Assembly: GCF_033568475.1 (NCBI RefSeq)
Contig: NC_133123.1
Coordinates: 60,085,522-60,149,521 of the forward strand
Length of the DNA stretch: 64,000 nucleotides
Reading direction: 5' to 3'
From: Henckelia pumila
Taxonomy: Eukaryota > Streptophyta > Magnoliopsida > Lamiales > Gesneriaceae
Positions 43,459-54,374 of this stretch are shown here, piece after piece. The position numbers were made by a program, and so were the translations under genes. The stretch's first letter is position 1, and each line of letters begins with the position of its first letter. The notes under the pieces were generated by a model. That model was not told the origin of the DNA. It was given only the letters and a program-made list of their open reading frames with translations, and did not search any database.

Positions 43459-46400
43459 AATTTCTGCTGGAACAAACTTCTTCTTTATATGATGTAGTCT
43501 GTGATTTTATCGGTATGAGAATTTAAGCTCGATTTAGGTGCTTGAACGAGATCAATCAATCTCCAGCTCATTGATTTCCTGTAAATATTCTAAGATGTTG
43601 TTAAATGTTAATGTACGTTATTTCAGGTGCTTGAATAGGATTGAGCAATCTCCTGCTATTTAACATGTAGCAATATCCGTATCTTGCAGCGTGCCCATTT
43701 TCTGTTCTTAACTTGATTTGGATTGATATTTCTAATAGAATGGGAATGAAATTGTCTGTGTAAACTCGGTGCTACTTTTATGTTACCTGGTTGTTATCTG
43801 TAATAAGCGATTGGATTTTCTGTTAAAGTTGTTCACAGAAAAGGCTACAGAAGTTCACAACAAAAAAAGTTATTTGAAGTAATTATTTGTTGTCTCCTAA
43901 TCTCATAACAATATTTTTTTGGCAAAGAAGAGCATAGATTGGATTCTATTGGCAATTAAATCATAGGTACCATATTTAGTTTATGTGAGCCCCAACATTC
44001 AAGTTCAACGCATGAAAGATTTTCTAAATTTCTCCGTTCTCGCATGTGATCCAGTTATGACAGCTTCTGTGCATTTTTAGTTGTTTCAAAGGAATGTCTA
44101 TTTACAAGAAAAAGTTCAATTGTGATGTTTATCACCAAGAGCAGGGGATCCCTGCCATCACTCTTGTTCTCTACTAACAGAACTACAGAAGTGTAACCAC
44201 TACTTTGTCCCTCCAATTCTAATGATGCCCTGGTTGAGCATGGATAGTGTAGTGTCCTGTATTTAGTAAGTTTGGCATGGATATGATTAAAAGAATTTAG
44301 TTATCTTACAGGAAGAACATCACATCTCAAAGATTTATTTTTCATGGCCTCAAGTTTCATGTGTGTCTGGGTTCCCCGCAAGGGGGAGCAGGGCTGTTTT
44401 TGTGAGCTATAAAGACGATATTGGTCAGGCAAGTTGCTGGCACTTCCATGCTATTGATAGTTTTTCGAGGATTCTGTGCTAATTTTAGAATTACCTTTAC
44501 GTCAAAAATTCAACTTTATGCTTCTCCACAGATCCAGAATTTCTTAATGCATTTTTTCACCGTCTTTGAAACAGAAAAGTTCATGGACGTCCTGACGGTA
44601 AATATGGCACTATCAATAATTTTAGCACCTGAAACTAGTTATTTATTTCCACTTGGTATGATAATGCCTTCTCAGGAAATTAGTGCAAATGGAAGTCCTC
44701 CACTGCTTGAATACCCTGGGCTTAATTCTGAAATATCATCCCAGGCCGAGGTATTACCTTTTGATGGACCCACGTGCAGGTTATTAGCATGAGCTACCTT
44801 AACTTCTCTCACTGTTCCTTATAATGAACTTTTGTCAACAACAAAGGAGTGACAAGTATAGGTGGACCCAGAAAATTCAATGAAAATGAATTAGTGTATC
44901 AAGGAGTGATACTTATGACTTTAAAAAAATTGCAAAAAACTTTGAAGACATTCAGTGGGATGGTGACTAAGCAAGGTCTACCTCTGGTAATAAATTATTT
45001 TACAAAATTAAGTCTGATGTCATGCTTATTTAGGGTGGATTTAGATACAAAAATTGTAGATTAAAAATAACACTTAAATAAGTCCATTGTTTTTGTGAAA
45101 AAACAGAATTAGTTTTGACGTTTGGATAAATGTTGAAAATTGTTTTTATTTTTATATTAAAGTAGAAGAGAAGCCAAAAAGATATAAATTCTAGCTTCTA
45201 AAAAACATTTTGTAAAATGTTTTTTTTAAATAATTATTGTAACCAAACAATATATATTTTTTAAGAGAATCATTTTTTTAAAAAAAAAGTTCTTTTACTG
45301 TGTTGACTTATACAATCAAACGCACTCTTAGTATCAAGTCTGATCGAGATTGGCAGTGTGCGGCATCAGCAGAGACAAGTTCCCAGCTGATGCATCCAGT
45401 CCTTGAATCTAATGCAGTTCAAGAACAATTTGTACCTGAAGCAATAGAAATTCGGGAAGCCGCAGAGACAATTGCATCGTTTCCTCCCAGTTTCACGCAG
45501 TTGCTGAATAACTGCAACCCTGCAGTTGATGAAGGTACCTTGCCTCATTCATGATATGCTTACCACGCGCACTGTTTAATTAATTCTAGTCTGGCTTAGT
45601 GTTGCCAGTTAATTATCTTTGTGCAGCAAAGCCTATAAAACACGTGGAAGATCTTAAAACCCAATTTATGGTACGCCCTCTTCCTTTCCTCATACAATAT
45701 TTTTTCTTCATACAATATTCTCTCCTTTTTGCAGGATTTCATAACTTTGTAAAACTATTGTTGTATTATTAATTAGTTCTTATCTTTCTTACAGCGGTAC
45801 CTGGAGGGAACTTCATTACAAGTTATGATTTTAGAGAAGCAATCATCTTCTTTCGATTTGTTTGGTCATTATGGGAACACGTTAATATTGAATGGATACA
45901 AAATCAAACAACCTTAGTGAATAAGTTTATGACACTCATGGCTTCTTCTCGACGATAGCCAACAGAGTGCTGCTCAACTTCTGTATCTCGTCGGTAAAGT
46001 TATCGACCTCCGTGGAAGAAACACCAAACTCATCAAGCCCATCTTTGCAATTCGAGAAAGAAGTTGCAGACAGGTAAACTCTCAAGGAAACCCAGGTTTA
46101 TGGGCAGCTCATTCGTTGGTTTTTCTTTTTCCCCTGTCTTGACTCATGTTATAAGCCAAATTTTTGGTTTTATAAATTCAAAATATACTTCATGATTTAA
46201 TGATGTTTACATTCAGTCTAAAGCTATCATCTGAGAAAGGATTTTTGAAATAATTAGACGACAAGCATGGGTTCGGATGAATACAAATATAATACTGATA
46301 AATGGGTGCGGTGTATTCATTTGTCAACGTTCTTTTTCAAGATTTTCTTGATTTTTTAATTGCACTTACAAGTCACTTCTAAAGAATATTTTGAATTCAC

Positions 46401-46494
46401 CGAGTATTCTTGCTTTGTGAATTATATAGGAGCATGAAGGTTTTTAAATCAACATTAGCTGATAATGTTTTTCATCTACCGTTATTAATTTCAG
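43459..46494. other. CACTA2 interior with unassigned exon-like pieces
   Basis: Open pieces with possible splice borders occur at 44575-44779 (MDVLTVNMALSIILAPETSY and following), 45330-45554 (SAETSSQLMHPVLESN and following) and 45629-45672 (AKPIKHVEDLKTQFM). Some could be exons of one captured gene, but no family is recognised. Confidence 0.3.
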
Positions 46495-46802
46495 GAATCT
46501 TTTCATCCGGTTGAAATTATAGAGGGAATCTGGATTGTGCCTGAGTGGAGAAGTCCTCCAGTAATATTCCATTATGAGCTCAAGTTGTGCATAGCTTTTT
46601 GTTTCCGTTATTTAATTAGTAACTATATGAAATTTCAATATTCTGATGTATATCACCGCCTTGCAGAATCCCCGGTCAATAAGCATAATTTTGACTCCAG
46701 GTTTGGCATTTGGAACTGGGGAGCATCCCACAACAAAATTGTGTCTGATGCTGCTGCATCGTTCGATAAAAGGAGGAGAATCTTTTCTTGACTATGGTAC
46801 AG
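46495..46802 (+). pseudogene. Captured exons of a PrmA-like (ribosomal protein L11) methyltransferase
   Basis: Exon 46495-46560 reads ESFHPVEIIEGIWIVPEWRS and PP, flanked by CAG and GTAATA. Exon 46667-46802 reads [37 protein letters not shown], flanked by GCAG and [18 protein letters not shown] and LDYGTG are hallmark sequences of PrmA, the S-adenosylmethionine-dependent enzyme that methylates ribosomal protein L11 (organelle-type in plants, family knowledge). The SAM-binding loop is cut at its start, so the fragment is non-functional. The intron is retained, indicating DNA-level capture. Confidence 0.85.
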
Positions 46803-47890
46803 GTTCGTAGTTGGTTTATTTGTTGGATTCACTTAGTCATCGCAATCGTTATGAGGACTGGAAATATGTAGTTGGTTTCTTATTATTGTTCACTTTTGCT
46901 TAATGAGTTTTTATTTTCTGCTGTGATAATCGAATCTTGTTCTTTTTTTAAGTTCCCTGCACATAATGTGCTGTTGATTAATGATGGTTCTCTAACGAGT
47001 TGTACTTTCTATGCGTGACTTCCTCGAAATCATATTATCATTGTGCATCATTATAATTTTCGAGTAAAATAAATTTGGAGGCCATAATTTGGTGTTTGAT
47101 CTCCATAATTATCCTCCTTTGTTTTGTCAAATGGGGGATCCCCTTTCTTGTACAGAAGGTAGTTAAATTTCATAATTTTTTCCTTGGTGTTTTTTCTTAT
47201 GCTTAAAATTTAACTCGAAATTAAGTCTATTTTGGTTAAGATTCTACATATTTTGATTGATATTTACCACTTAAAAAATGATTCTACGTATTTTGATCAA
47301 TATTATTAGGGACTCTGTTTAATTAAATAAGCCTGGAATGTGCATCCGATATCAGCATTTTCAAGATGGACACAGGAAAAATCAGTGTTCTTTTTTTTTC
47401 AAAAAAAAACACTTCACTTTGATTTGAATATTTGCATAGATTGAAACAGGTGAGGATCAGCAGAAGGTAGGTGTTCCCTTATATTGACGTTTTGTTCAAG
47501 TCTTGATGAACACTTGCATTTATCATATCAAGATCTTATGGTAAAATATGTCAGAAAATATACTTAAAGCCCATTTTTTCATGCAAAGATCAGTACATGA
47601 ACCTTGTAAATTTTCCTAACTAACAAAGATGGCAATCATTAACCTTTGAGTTTGCAAGTTCAAAATCTTTGTTTATCTAACTGAGCAGGACTCTCATGTT
47701 AAAGTTTTTTATTTGTCTAAATCCAAGCAGTTCGATTTCTATTTTTCTATTATTTTCGGTGTGTATTGTTTTTTTCTCTTGGCTTGAACATAGTTTTATA
47801 TATGCGTGCATTCTGATTTTGTTTGTACTATATATGCATTTTTGGTATTAATGTAATTGAATTCATTCTTTGTTTAAGATGAACTAGTAT
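46803..47890. other. CACTA2 interior, unassigned
   Basis: No coding region recognised. It probably includes the body of the Helitron whose 3' end is at 47939, but its start was not found. Confidence 0.4.
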
Positions 47891-47907
47891 TAAACTTTGT
47901 ATATTAA

Positions 47908-47939
47908 ACACACGCAAAGCGTGTGCCACGACATGCTAG
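47908..47939 (+). mobile_element. Helitron 3' terminus
   Basis: Hairpin CACACGC-AAA-GCGTGTG (about 47909-47925) is followed ten bases later by CTAG and then T. It strongly resembles the terminus of the 371-bp Helitron at 37046 (same hairpin and CTAG context). The 5' TC end could not be located. Confidence 0.65.
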
Positions 47940-48689
47940 TATGAATTAAAGTTGGGAGGCTAGCTTATTGATATGTGGAGTGGAACTTGAAATGGTATGT
48001 GGTTTGAGTTATTGGGATGTGGAGTGGAACTTGAAAGTGCCAAATCCATAGTTTAGCTTGTGGCATGTGGGTGGTCGGAGCCCACGGTTTGTGTCAACTT
48101 TGGGCTATATTTTATGAATTCAATACAAATGCTAAATGAGTTGAATAAAAAACCTCTTGATGTGCACTGCCTACCTTTTGGAGTTGCTGAGTTTTTTTTT
48201 TCCCCATGACAAGCGAGAGATTAGTTTGCTAGTTGTGATTTGATTTCATTTTTAAATTGGTCTAAGTTTTTGTTGATAATTTTGGACTGAGAATGTGTTT
48301 TCTGGTAGGTAACTCATGAGTAATGCATAAGGGGTTTTGATGCAAGGATTGAGTTGTGTTTCAGATCTCCTTGGTAATGCGTAGAAGTCATCTCGTGAAC
48401 ATCGTTATCAAGAACACATGATTTATGTTTTGATACAACTATCTTTTGGAACTACTTTTGTTACATTTATCTTATATTAGCTGGGATATTTTGAGTTTCA
48501 ATTACGTAGCATTATCTTCCAAATTAGATGTGTGTAACTCTTTTAGAACTTGAAGATAACATTTTCATGGATTCAATGTAGTAAATATTTTATTTTATAT
48601 TGGTTTATTTATTAATATTTATAGTTCATACAAAGATACGGTTTTAACGACTTTAACATGTGGTTGGACAAAAATGACTCCAAAAACAA

Positions 48690-49088
48690 CTGATTTATGT
48701 TAATGCAAAACCGTTGTCATATACCATAAAAGACAACGGATATACACTGTTGCAAAACCGTTGTCGTAATCCACAAACCACAACGGATATACACTGTTGC
48801 AAAACCGTTGTCGTAAGCCACAAACCACAATGGATATAAACTGTTGCAAACCCGTTGTCTTAAATAATAAAAGACAACAAATTTACACTGTTGCATAACC
48901 GTTGTCTTTGGATACATACGACAACGGTTAATAACTGTTGCAAAACCGTTGTGGTATTATAGCTACGACAACGGATATAAACTATTGTGGTAGGGCATGC
49001 TTTTTACAACGCCCCCAATTACAACGGTTTTATCCCCCCCTACGACAACGGATATTATCCGTTGTCATTTTGCGATTTTCTTGTAGTG
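48690..49088. repeat. CACTA2 right subterminal repeats
   Basis: Tandem units containing AACCGTTGTC, ACAACGGATATA and ACTGTTGCAA repeat about every 60 bp, ending in TTTTCTTGTAGTG. The tandem format differs from the left end, where hairpins dominate. Confidence 0.8.
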
Positions 49089-49769
49089 CTTATACACATA
49101 ATTAAGATGATTTGGATTTTCAAACCTTTAGGTTGTTTCACATATACTTCTTCATTCGAGATCTCATTCAAAAAGACACTTTTTACATCCATTTGAAAAG
49201 GTTTCATTCCCATATAACATGTAATTGCTAGCAAAAGTCGAACAGACTCAATACGGGTTACAAGAGCAAAGGTTTCATCAAAATCCACCCCCTCAACCTT
49301 TGTATACCCTTGAGCTGCCAACCTAACTTTGTTTCTTATGATGTTTCCTGATTCATCAGTTTTATTTTTGAAAATCCATTTTGTTCCTATAACATTACCA
49401 TGATCAGGACAGGGTACCAAGTACCAAACTGTTCTAACTCTTCATGCATAGAATTGACCCAAAATTAATCTTTTAAAGCTTCTTCAACCTTTTTGGGTTC
49501 AATTTTTGACACAAAGAACAAAAATCTTACTTGAGAATACGTAGCCATCTTTCGATAATCCACCTTTTTTTCCTTTTGGTTTGCATATATCCATGCACAT
49601 CTCCAATGACCTGTGAGGTTGGATGGTTCTTCTGAATTTTATTAGGAATATCCTTACCAACTTCATTTACCTCACTGTCCTCATCCTCGTTTTCGTCAGT
49701 GGACTGTTCAATTTTTGTTTCTGGAGATTCTGTAGGAGGTGTTGTCGTGGGTGCTATAACACCTTGGAC
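49089..49769 (-). pseudogene. Copia reverse transcriptase, first part
   Basis: The minus-strand frame reads GNVIGTKWIFKNKTDESGNI, NKVRLAAQGYTKVEGVDFDE, TFALVTRIESVRLLLAI and QMDVKSVFLNEISNEEVYVK QPKGL, the opening of the copia RT domain. It runs to the CACTA2 border. Frameshifts lie at both ends. Upstream sequence to 49769 is linker with stops. Confidence 0.9.
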
Positions 49770-50432
49770 TAGGGGTGCAAAACAATCGAATCGAGTCGAA
49801 TAATGGTAAAATTTTAAGGCTCGAATTCGGCTCGATAAGAGTATATTCGAGTTTGAGCTCGATTCGAAGCTCGATAATTTAAAATAACTTGGCTCGAGCT
49901 CGGCTTTAAATGAAGTTCGAGTTTGAGTTTGGTTTGAAACATTCGAACCTATTCGTGAACTATTGCTCGGTTATATAGTTTAAAAAGCTCGAAATGTTTG
50001 AAAAGGTACGAAATGTATATATATTTATTATATAATTATATTATATTCATTAAATAATAAGGCTCGCTAACTATTCGCGAACAATCGAACAGAATAATTT
50101 TGGCTCAAGCTCGGCTCGAAAAAAAAAGTTCGAATACATTCGAACTTTTTTTTTCGAGCCGAGCTTGAGCCAAAATTATTCTGTTCGATTGTTCGCGAAT
50201 AGTTAGCGAGCCTTATTATTTAATGAATATAATATAATTATATAATAAATATATATACATTTCGTACCTTTTCAAACATTTCGAGCTTTTTAAACTATAT
50301 AACCGAGCAATAGTTCACGAATAGGTTTGATTCGAATTCGGCTCGAGTTCGATAAGCTCGAATACGAATCAAAAATATTTATCGAGCGGGCTCGTAAAGC
50401 TCACGAACCGGCTCGGTTCGTTTGCACCCCTA
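49770..50432. mobile_element. hAT-type palindromic element, 663 bp
   Basis: The ends are TAGGGGTGCAAAA and TTTGCACCCCTA, inverted repeats. CCTTGGAC flanks both sides (49762-49769 and 50433-50440), a perfect 8-bp target duplication typical of hAT. Arms 49946-50134 and 50139-50327 (189 bp) form a nearly perfect palindrome centred on 50136.5. The sequence is rich in GCTCGA/TCGAGC words. There is no transposase, so it is non-autonomous. Confidence 0.9.
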
Positions 50433-52490
50433 CCTTGGACAACATCTGAATTAACAAAAATTTCAAGCAGATCATCTACTTCGTCCTCGGTAGTTTTTTT
50501 CTTTAGATCTGCAAAATCATGATCAAACACAACATTAATAGATTCAAAATAGTCCTAGTTCTTAAGTTAAACATACTATAGGCTCGGTTATTCGATGAAT
50601 ATCCTAAGAAAACACATTTATCACTTTTTGTTCAAACTTAGCAAGATGATCTATGTCATTCAAAACATAACATACACATCCAAAAACATGAAAATACTTA
50701 AGGTTTGGCCTCTTTCCCATAAGAATTTCATAGGATGTCATAGTAGTATCAGTCCTCAAATATAATCTAATTGAAATATGACATGCAGTGTTTAGAGATT
50801 TTGTCCAAAAATGTTTTGAAATATTTTTTGAACTCAACATCACTCTTGCCATTTTTTGAAAAGTTTTATTCTTTCTTTCAGCAATTCCATTTTGATGTGG
50901 AGTTTTGGGATAAAAACATTCATGAGAAATACCTTTCTTATCACACAAACATGCAAAGGAAGAGTTTTTGAACCCATTACCATGATCAGTGCGAATTCTG
51001 ACTACCTTCAGGTTTTGTAGATTCACAATCTTAGTGAGAACATTCTTGAAGGCATCAAACGTGTCTGGTTTTTCTCCAAAACATTTATCCATTTATATCT
51101 TGAAAAATCATCAACACAAACATAAGAGTATTTCTTACCTCCGAAGCTTTCAACATCTATTGGACTCATTAAGTCCATATGTATAAGCTCAAGACAACGT
51201 GTTGTCTCAGATGTCGGCAACATTAGTGCGACAACCTAGTCTGCTTTCCTTTTTGACAAGCTTCACACACAAATGGAATTCCAAATTTCAAATTAGGCAT
51301 ACCTCTTACAGGATCAAGCTTACTTAAGTTCTTCAGAGTCTTGAAATTTTCATGACCCAACTTTTGATGCCATGGGTCAAATTCAGTCACTTTTGTGTGC
51401 CTACAAGTCATCTCTTCTCCAAGTTGATAATAGTTATCAGATGACCTAGTACCTGTCATTAAACACATGTTATAACTATCAAAGACTTTTCATAATTTCT
51501 TATCAAACTGGAGATGCAAGTTATCATCACAAAGCTGGCTAATGCTTATTATATTTGCAGTTAATCCTTCAACATGAAGCACGTTGCAAAGCTTAGGAAA
51601 ATCAACAACATTCAGTGTTTCTTTTCCAACAATATTTCCCTTTGAACCTCCTCCATAAGTCACTTTCTTACTCTTCTGTTTCACTTAAATAGTGAGAAAC
51701 CTTTTGGAACCTGTCATATGACATGAGCTACTGCTATTAAAGTACCAAGCACCTGAAACATTAGTTTTCAAAGTAGTATAAATCATATAACAATGAATAT
51801 GAGCTTTTATTACCCAAACCTTTCTTCCCATAGATCTGTTCTTAGGAATGTTGTGTGAGGTGTTGGGCAACACCTTAGATTTAGACCTCTGTCTGTAATC
51901 TTCCTGCAACTTAAAACAATATGGTTTCATGTCACCAGGTATTTGACAGTAGTGACAGATAAACTATCGTTTCCTTCCAGAATTTTTAGGAATAGTAGGC
52001 TGTGGATTTGATTTTGGTGATTCATTTGATGTGGTCTTTTTGGGTGAGCTTCATGTACAACTACTTTCTTTAGCAAACACATGAGCTTTTTAAGATTAAC
52101 CAACTTCAAATTTGTTATTTTCAAAGCCTAATCCTGTCTTACGATCTCTTCCCATCATGAGCAAAGAATCAATCTTGGTAGTGCTTGAATTGAACATGGC
52201 CAATTTAGCCTTAGCTTTCACGAGTTCATCCGTCAACTGAAACAACTCCAGATCCTTTTTACTAAACACAACTTTAAGACTTGACACAACATCCTTTAAA
52301 TCAATAGTCTCTTTTGAAAGAACAATATAAAGTTTGTTGCTTTCAATCCAGTTAGCATATAACTCTTAATACATCATAAAAACATCTTCCATAGACATTG
52401 TTTCATCATCTGCATCAGAATTACACTTATCATTAGCATTAGAGGAAGTAAAACATACTAACCTTTGGGAGATGTTGCGGCCAGGTGTGG
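50433..52490 (-). pseudogene. Copia gag, protease and integrase
   Basis: On the minus strand from the right: gag part (VVFSKKDLELFQLTDELVKA), zinc knuckle with a frameshift (MKPYCFKL), and protease motif WYFNSSSSCHMTGSKR, whose catalytic Asp is changed (normally FDSG). GAG-pre-integrase follows (FDPWHQKLGHENFKTL, CEACQKGK). Integrase has LELIHMDLMSPIDVESFGG, CVDDFSRYKW, RTDHGNGFKN and PHQNGIAERKN, so the DDE residues remain. The N-terminal gag is cut off by gypsy A2. Confidence 0.9.
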
Positions 52491-52712
52491 TGTAGTAACC
52501 CGTATCCGAAATTGGTAATTAAGTGTTAATCACTCCAATTTATCATGTTTGTTGAGTTAAACGTGATTAAGGGGACTTTTAATGGATTAAAGGTGTCCGG
52601 GATTAGACCTAGAATGATCAGAAATGGTCCGGAGGGTCAAAAAGAACGGACGCAACATTCGTGCCAGCTAGATGCATCACTGCTTACGCACTTGATGTTG
52701 ACGTTCGGACGC
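52491..52712 (+). repeat. 5' LTR of gypsy A2, first part
   Basis: 222 bp from TGTAGTAACCCG to the GACGC target of gypsy B. The remainder of the LTR is at 60504-61485. Confidence 0.9.
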
Positions 52713-54265
52713 TGTAGTAACCCAGATACCATTTTAAGATAATAATATGTTAAACATGATTAAAGGTTATTAATTAACCAATTCTGGGGCTTAATCAAGC
52801 TTCAGAATTACCAGATGGATCGCTACATCTAAAGGTAGTAGCCAAGTTCCACTTTCCATGCTACGATTTGGCATATAATTTTAAAAGTGGCAAAACATGA
52901 TTAAGGAGTCCTTATTTGGTAAAAATAAGTGGAAAATAAGCTTCGAAACATTCGAAAATGGTAGGAAGGGTCCCGGGGGTCTCGGACAGTTCGGAGGCAC
53001 CAAAATGAGTTCGGACCATCCGAACTCAAATACCAAGTTCGGACCATCCGAACCTGGGTTCGGAGGATCCGAACCGAGGACTTACGAGGCTCCGAACTCC
53101 CCCATACAGCAATTCTAGATGACTAATCCGCGATTTTCGACAAGTGTCGGGCATGCAGGTTCGGAGGGTCCGAACCCCAGTTCGGAGGCTCCGAACTCCG
53201 GCATATTTTGCCTATAAATAGGGCCATTTGGATGATAAATTAGATATAAATCAAGTATTCCGAGTGTTCAGTTATATAGTGTGAGTTATACACTTGAGGG
53301 CCCTATCGGTTATAATAGAGGTTCTGGAATAACCAAGGAGTGGTTATAGTCATCCAGGACTAGCGACTCCAAAGGGCTATCTACGGACGAAGGTATGGTC
53401 CGGGAATCTATTTAAGTTTTGGGAGTACTTATTAGCTTAGTTAAGGCTTATAGAATTTATGTAGTGATACGGTGAACTTTTGAATATAGGCTTGGAACCT
53501 AGGATCCTACTATACTTGAACTAGCCTAGAGGTACGTACATATTGACTGAGATTGCCAGCGAGTATACATGTTTATATGTTGCATTTATTTGGCACTATT
53601 ATATGGCATGATGTATGATTTATCGCTTTCTATACTCATATGTCATGTGCATATACACGTTGAGCCTATACCTTGTTATACCTGATTATAGAGCCGCTCA
53701 GCTCTATACTCGATAGTTTGTCACTGAGAGTACCGCGATGGCGGGAGCATTTATGTCTGTCTACTTTGGCGTACTAGACGAGTGTGGTTGCACCCAGAGG
53801 TTGATCCGTGCGGTGGAAGCACTCATGTGGCGCCGGTTCTGAGCATGACTTTTCAGATGACCCTTCGTTTGTCATCATGTTGCATGCATTATATACATAT
53901 GTTTACTCATGTCTATGTACTGGGCGTTAGCGCTCACGTCCTAGTTGTTATCTTGGACACTCTATTCCACGGGGCAGGTCGCAGGATGGACGGAGCTAGT
54001 AGTTCAAGGCAGGATTAGGGAGCAGGAGCCTTGAGGAGTTTATTATACAGTAGGATCCGTTATAGCTGTATAATGTTTACTTTTAAGAATTTCGATTTGG
54101 TTGTATCACTACAGTATTAAGCCTGGATTTTTTTTTACTAAGCTGATATGTCAATTATGGATTATGTTTCCGGACGTTTTTACTCTGTTAAGTATTTTGC
54201 TGTATTAAGTTTAATGCATGCTATTAGTTGCCAGTTAGTAGGTGATTCCATGCAGGGTCACTACA
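52713..54265 (+). repeat. 5' LTR of gypsy B (1553 bp)
   Basis: Starts TGTAGTAACCCAG, ends GGGTCACTACA. U3 carries the palindrome array and TATA box. The ORF 53782-54018 occurs in both LTRs and is not a gene. Confidence 0.95.
52989..53220 (+). promoter_or_regulatory. Palindrome array and TATA box in the B 5' LTR
   Basis: Units of GTTCGGANNNTCCGAAC start at 52989 (right half degenerate), 53009, 53037, 53058, about 53081 (degenerate), 53159 and 53180. TATAAATA is at 53213-53220. The gap of about 80 bp between the distal cluster and the last two copies is the same as in A1, and the last pair is again 21 bp apart. Confidence 0.75.
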
Positions 54266-54269
54266 TTTT

Positions 54270-54281
54270 TGGTATCAGAGC
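54270..54281 (+). other. Primer binding site of gypsy B
   Basis: TGGTATCAGAGC, full match to the expected initiator-Met tRNA 3' complement. Confidence 0.92.
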
Positions 54282-54374
54282 ATGCATAGATTTTGGGATT
54301 AGTACATGGGATTTAGTCTAGTCTTGAGTAATTCTTGCGCATTTGGGATTTTAATGTGCAATTCTTTTCAGGAT

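Larger units (their letters stand above)
42298..49088. mobile_element. CACTA transposon CACTA2, 6791 bp, non-autonomous
   Basis: The left end is CACTACAAAAAA; the right end TTTTCTTGTAGTG is its inverted partner. The 3-bp target-site duplication is CTT (42295-42297 and 49089-49091). Removing it rejoins the copia reverse transcriptase. Subterminal repeats have the core GACAACGG. No transposase is found. The interior contains exons of a PrmA-like methyltransferase, other possible captured pieces and a Helitron terminus. Confidence 0.95.
39497..52490 (-). mobile_element. Ty1/copia element, heavily interrupted
   Basis: On the minus strand the order is gag zinc knuckle, protease, GAG-pre-integrase, integrase, reverse transcriptase, RNase H, then a further ORF. 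This is the copia order (integrase before reverse transcriptase). It is split by CACTA2 and a hAT-type palindrome, cut on the right by gypsy A2 at 52490 and on the left by the D LTR at 39497, so neither LTR is seen. The extra 3' ORF suggests a SIRE/Maximus-like lineage (inference). Confidence 0.85.

Noticed and set aside
53782..54018. 78-codon ORF, repeated at 60015-60251
   Set aside because: Located in both LTRs of gypsy B; repetition comes from the LTR pair, not from a gene family.
54270..54281. tRNA-like sequence at primer binding sites
   Set aside because: Only about 12 bases complementary to a tRNA 3' end; no cloverleaf, so not tRNA genes.
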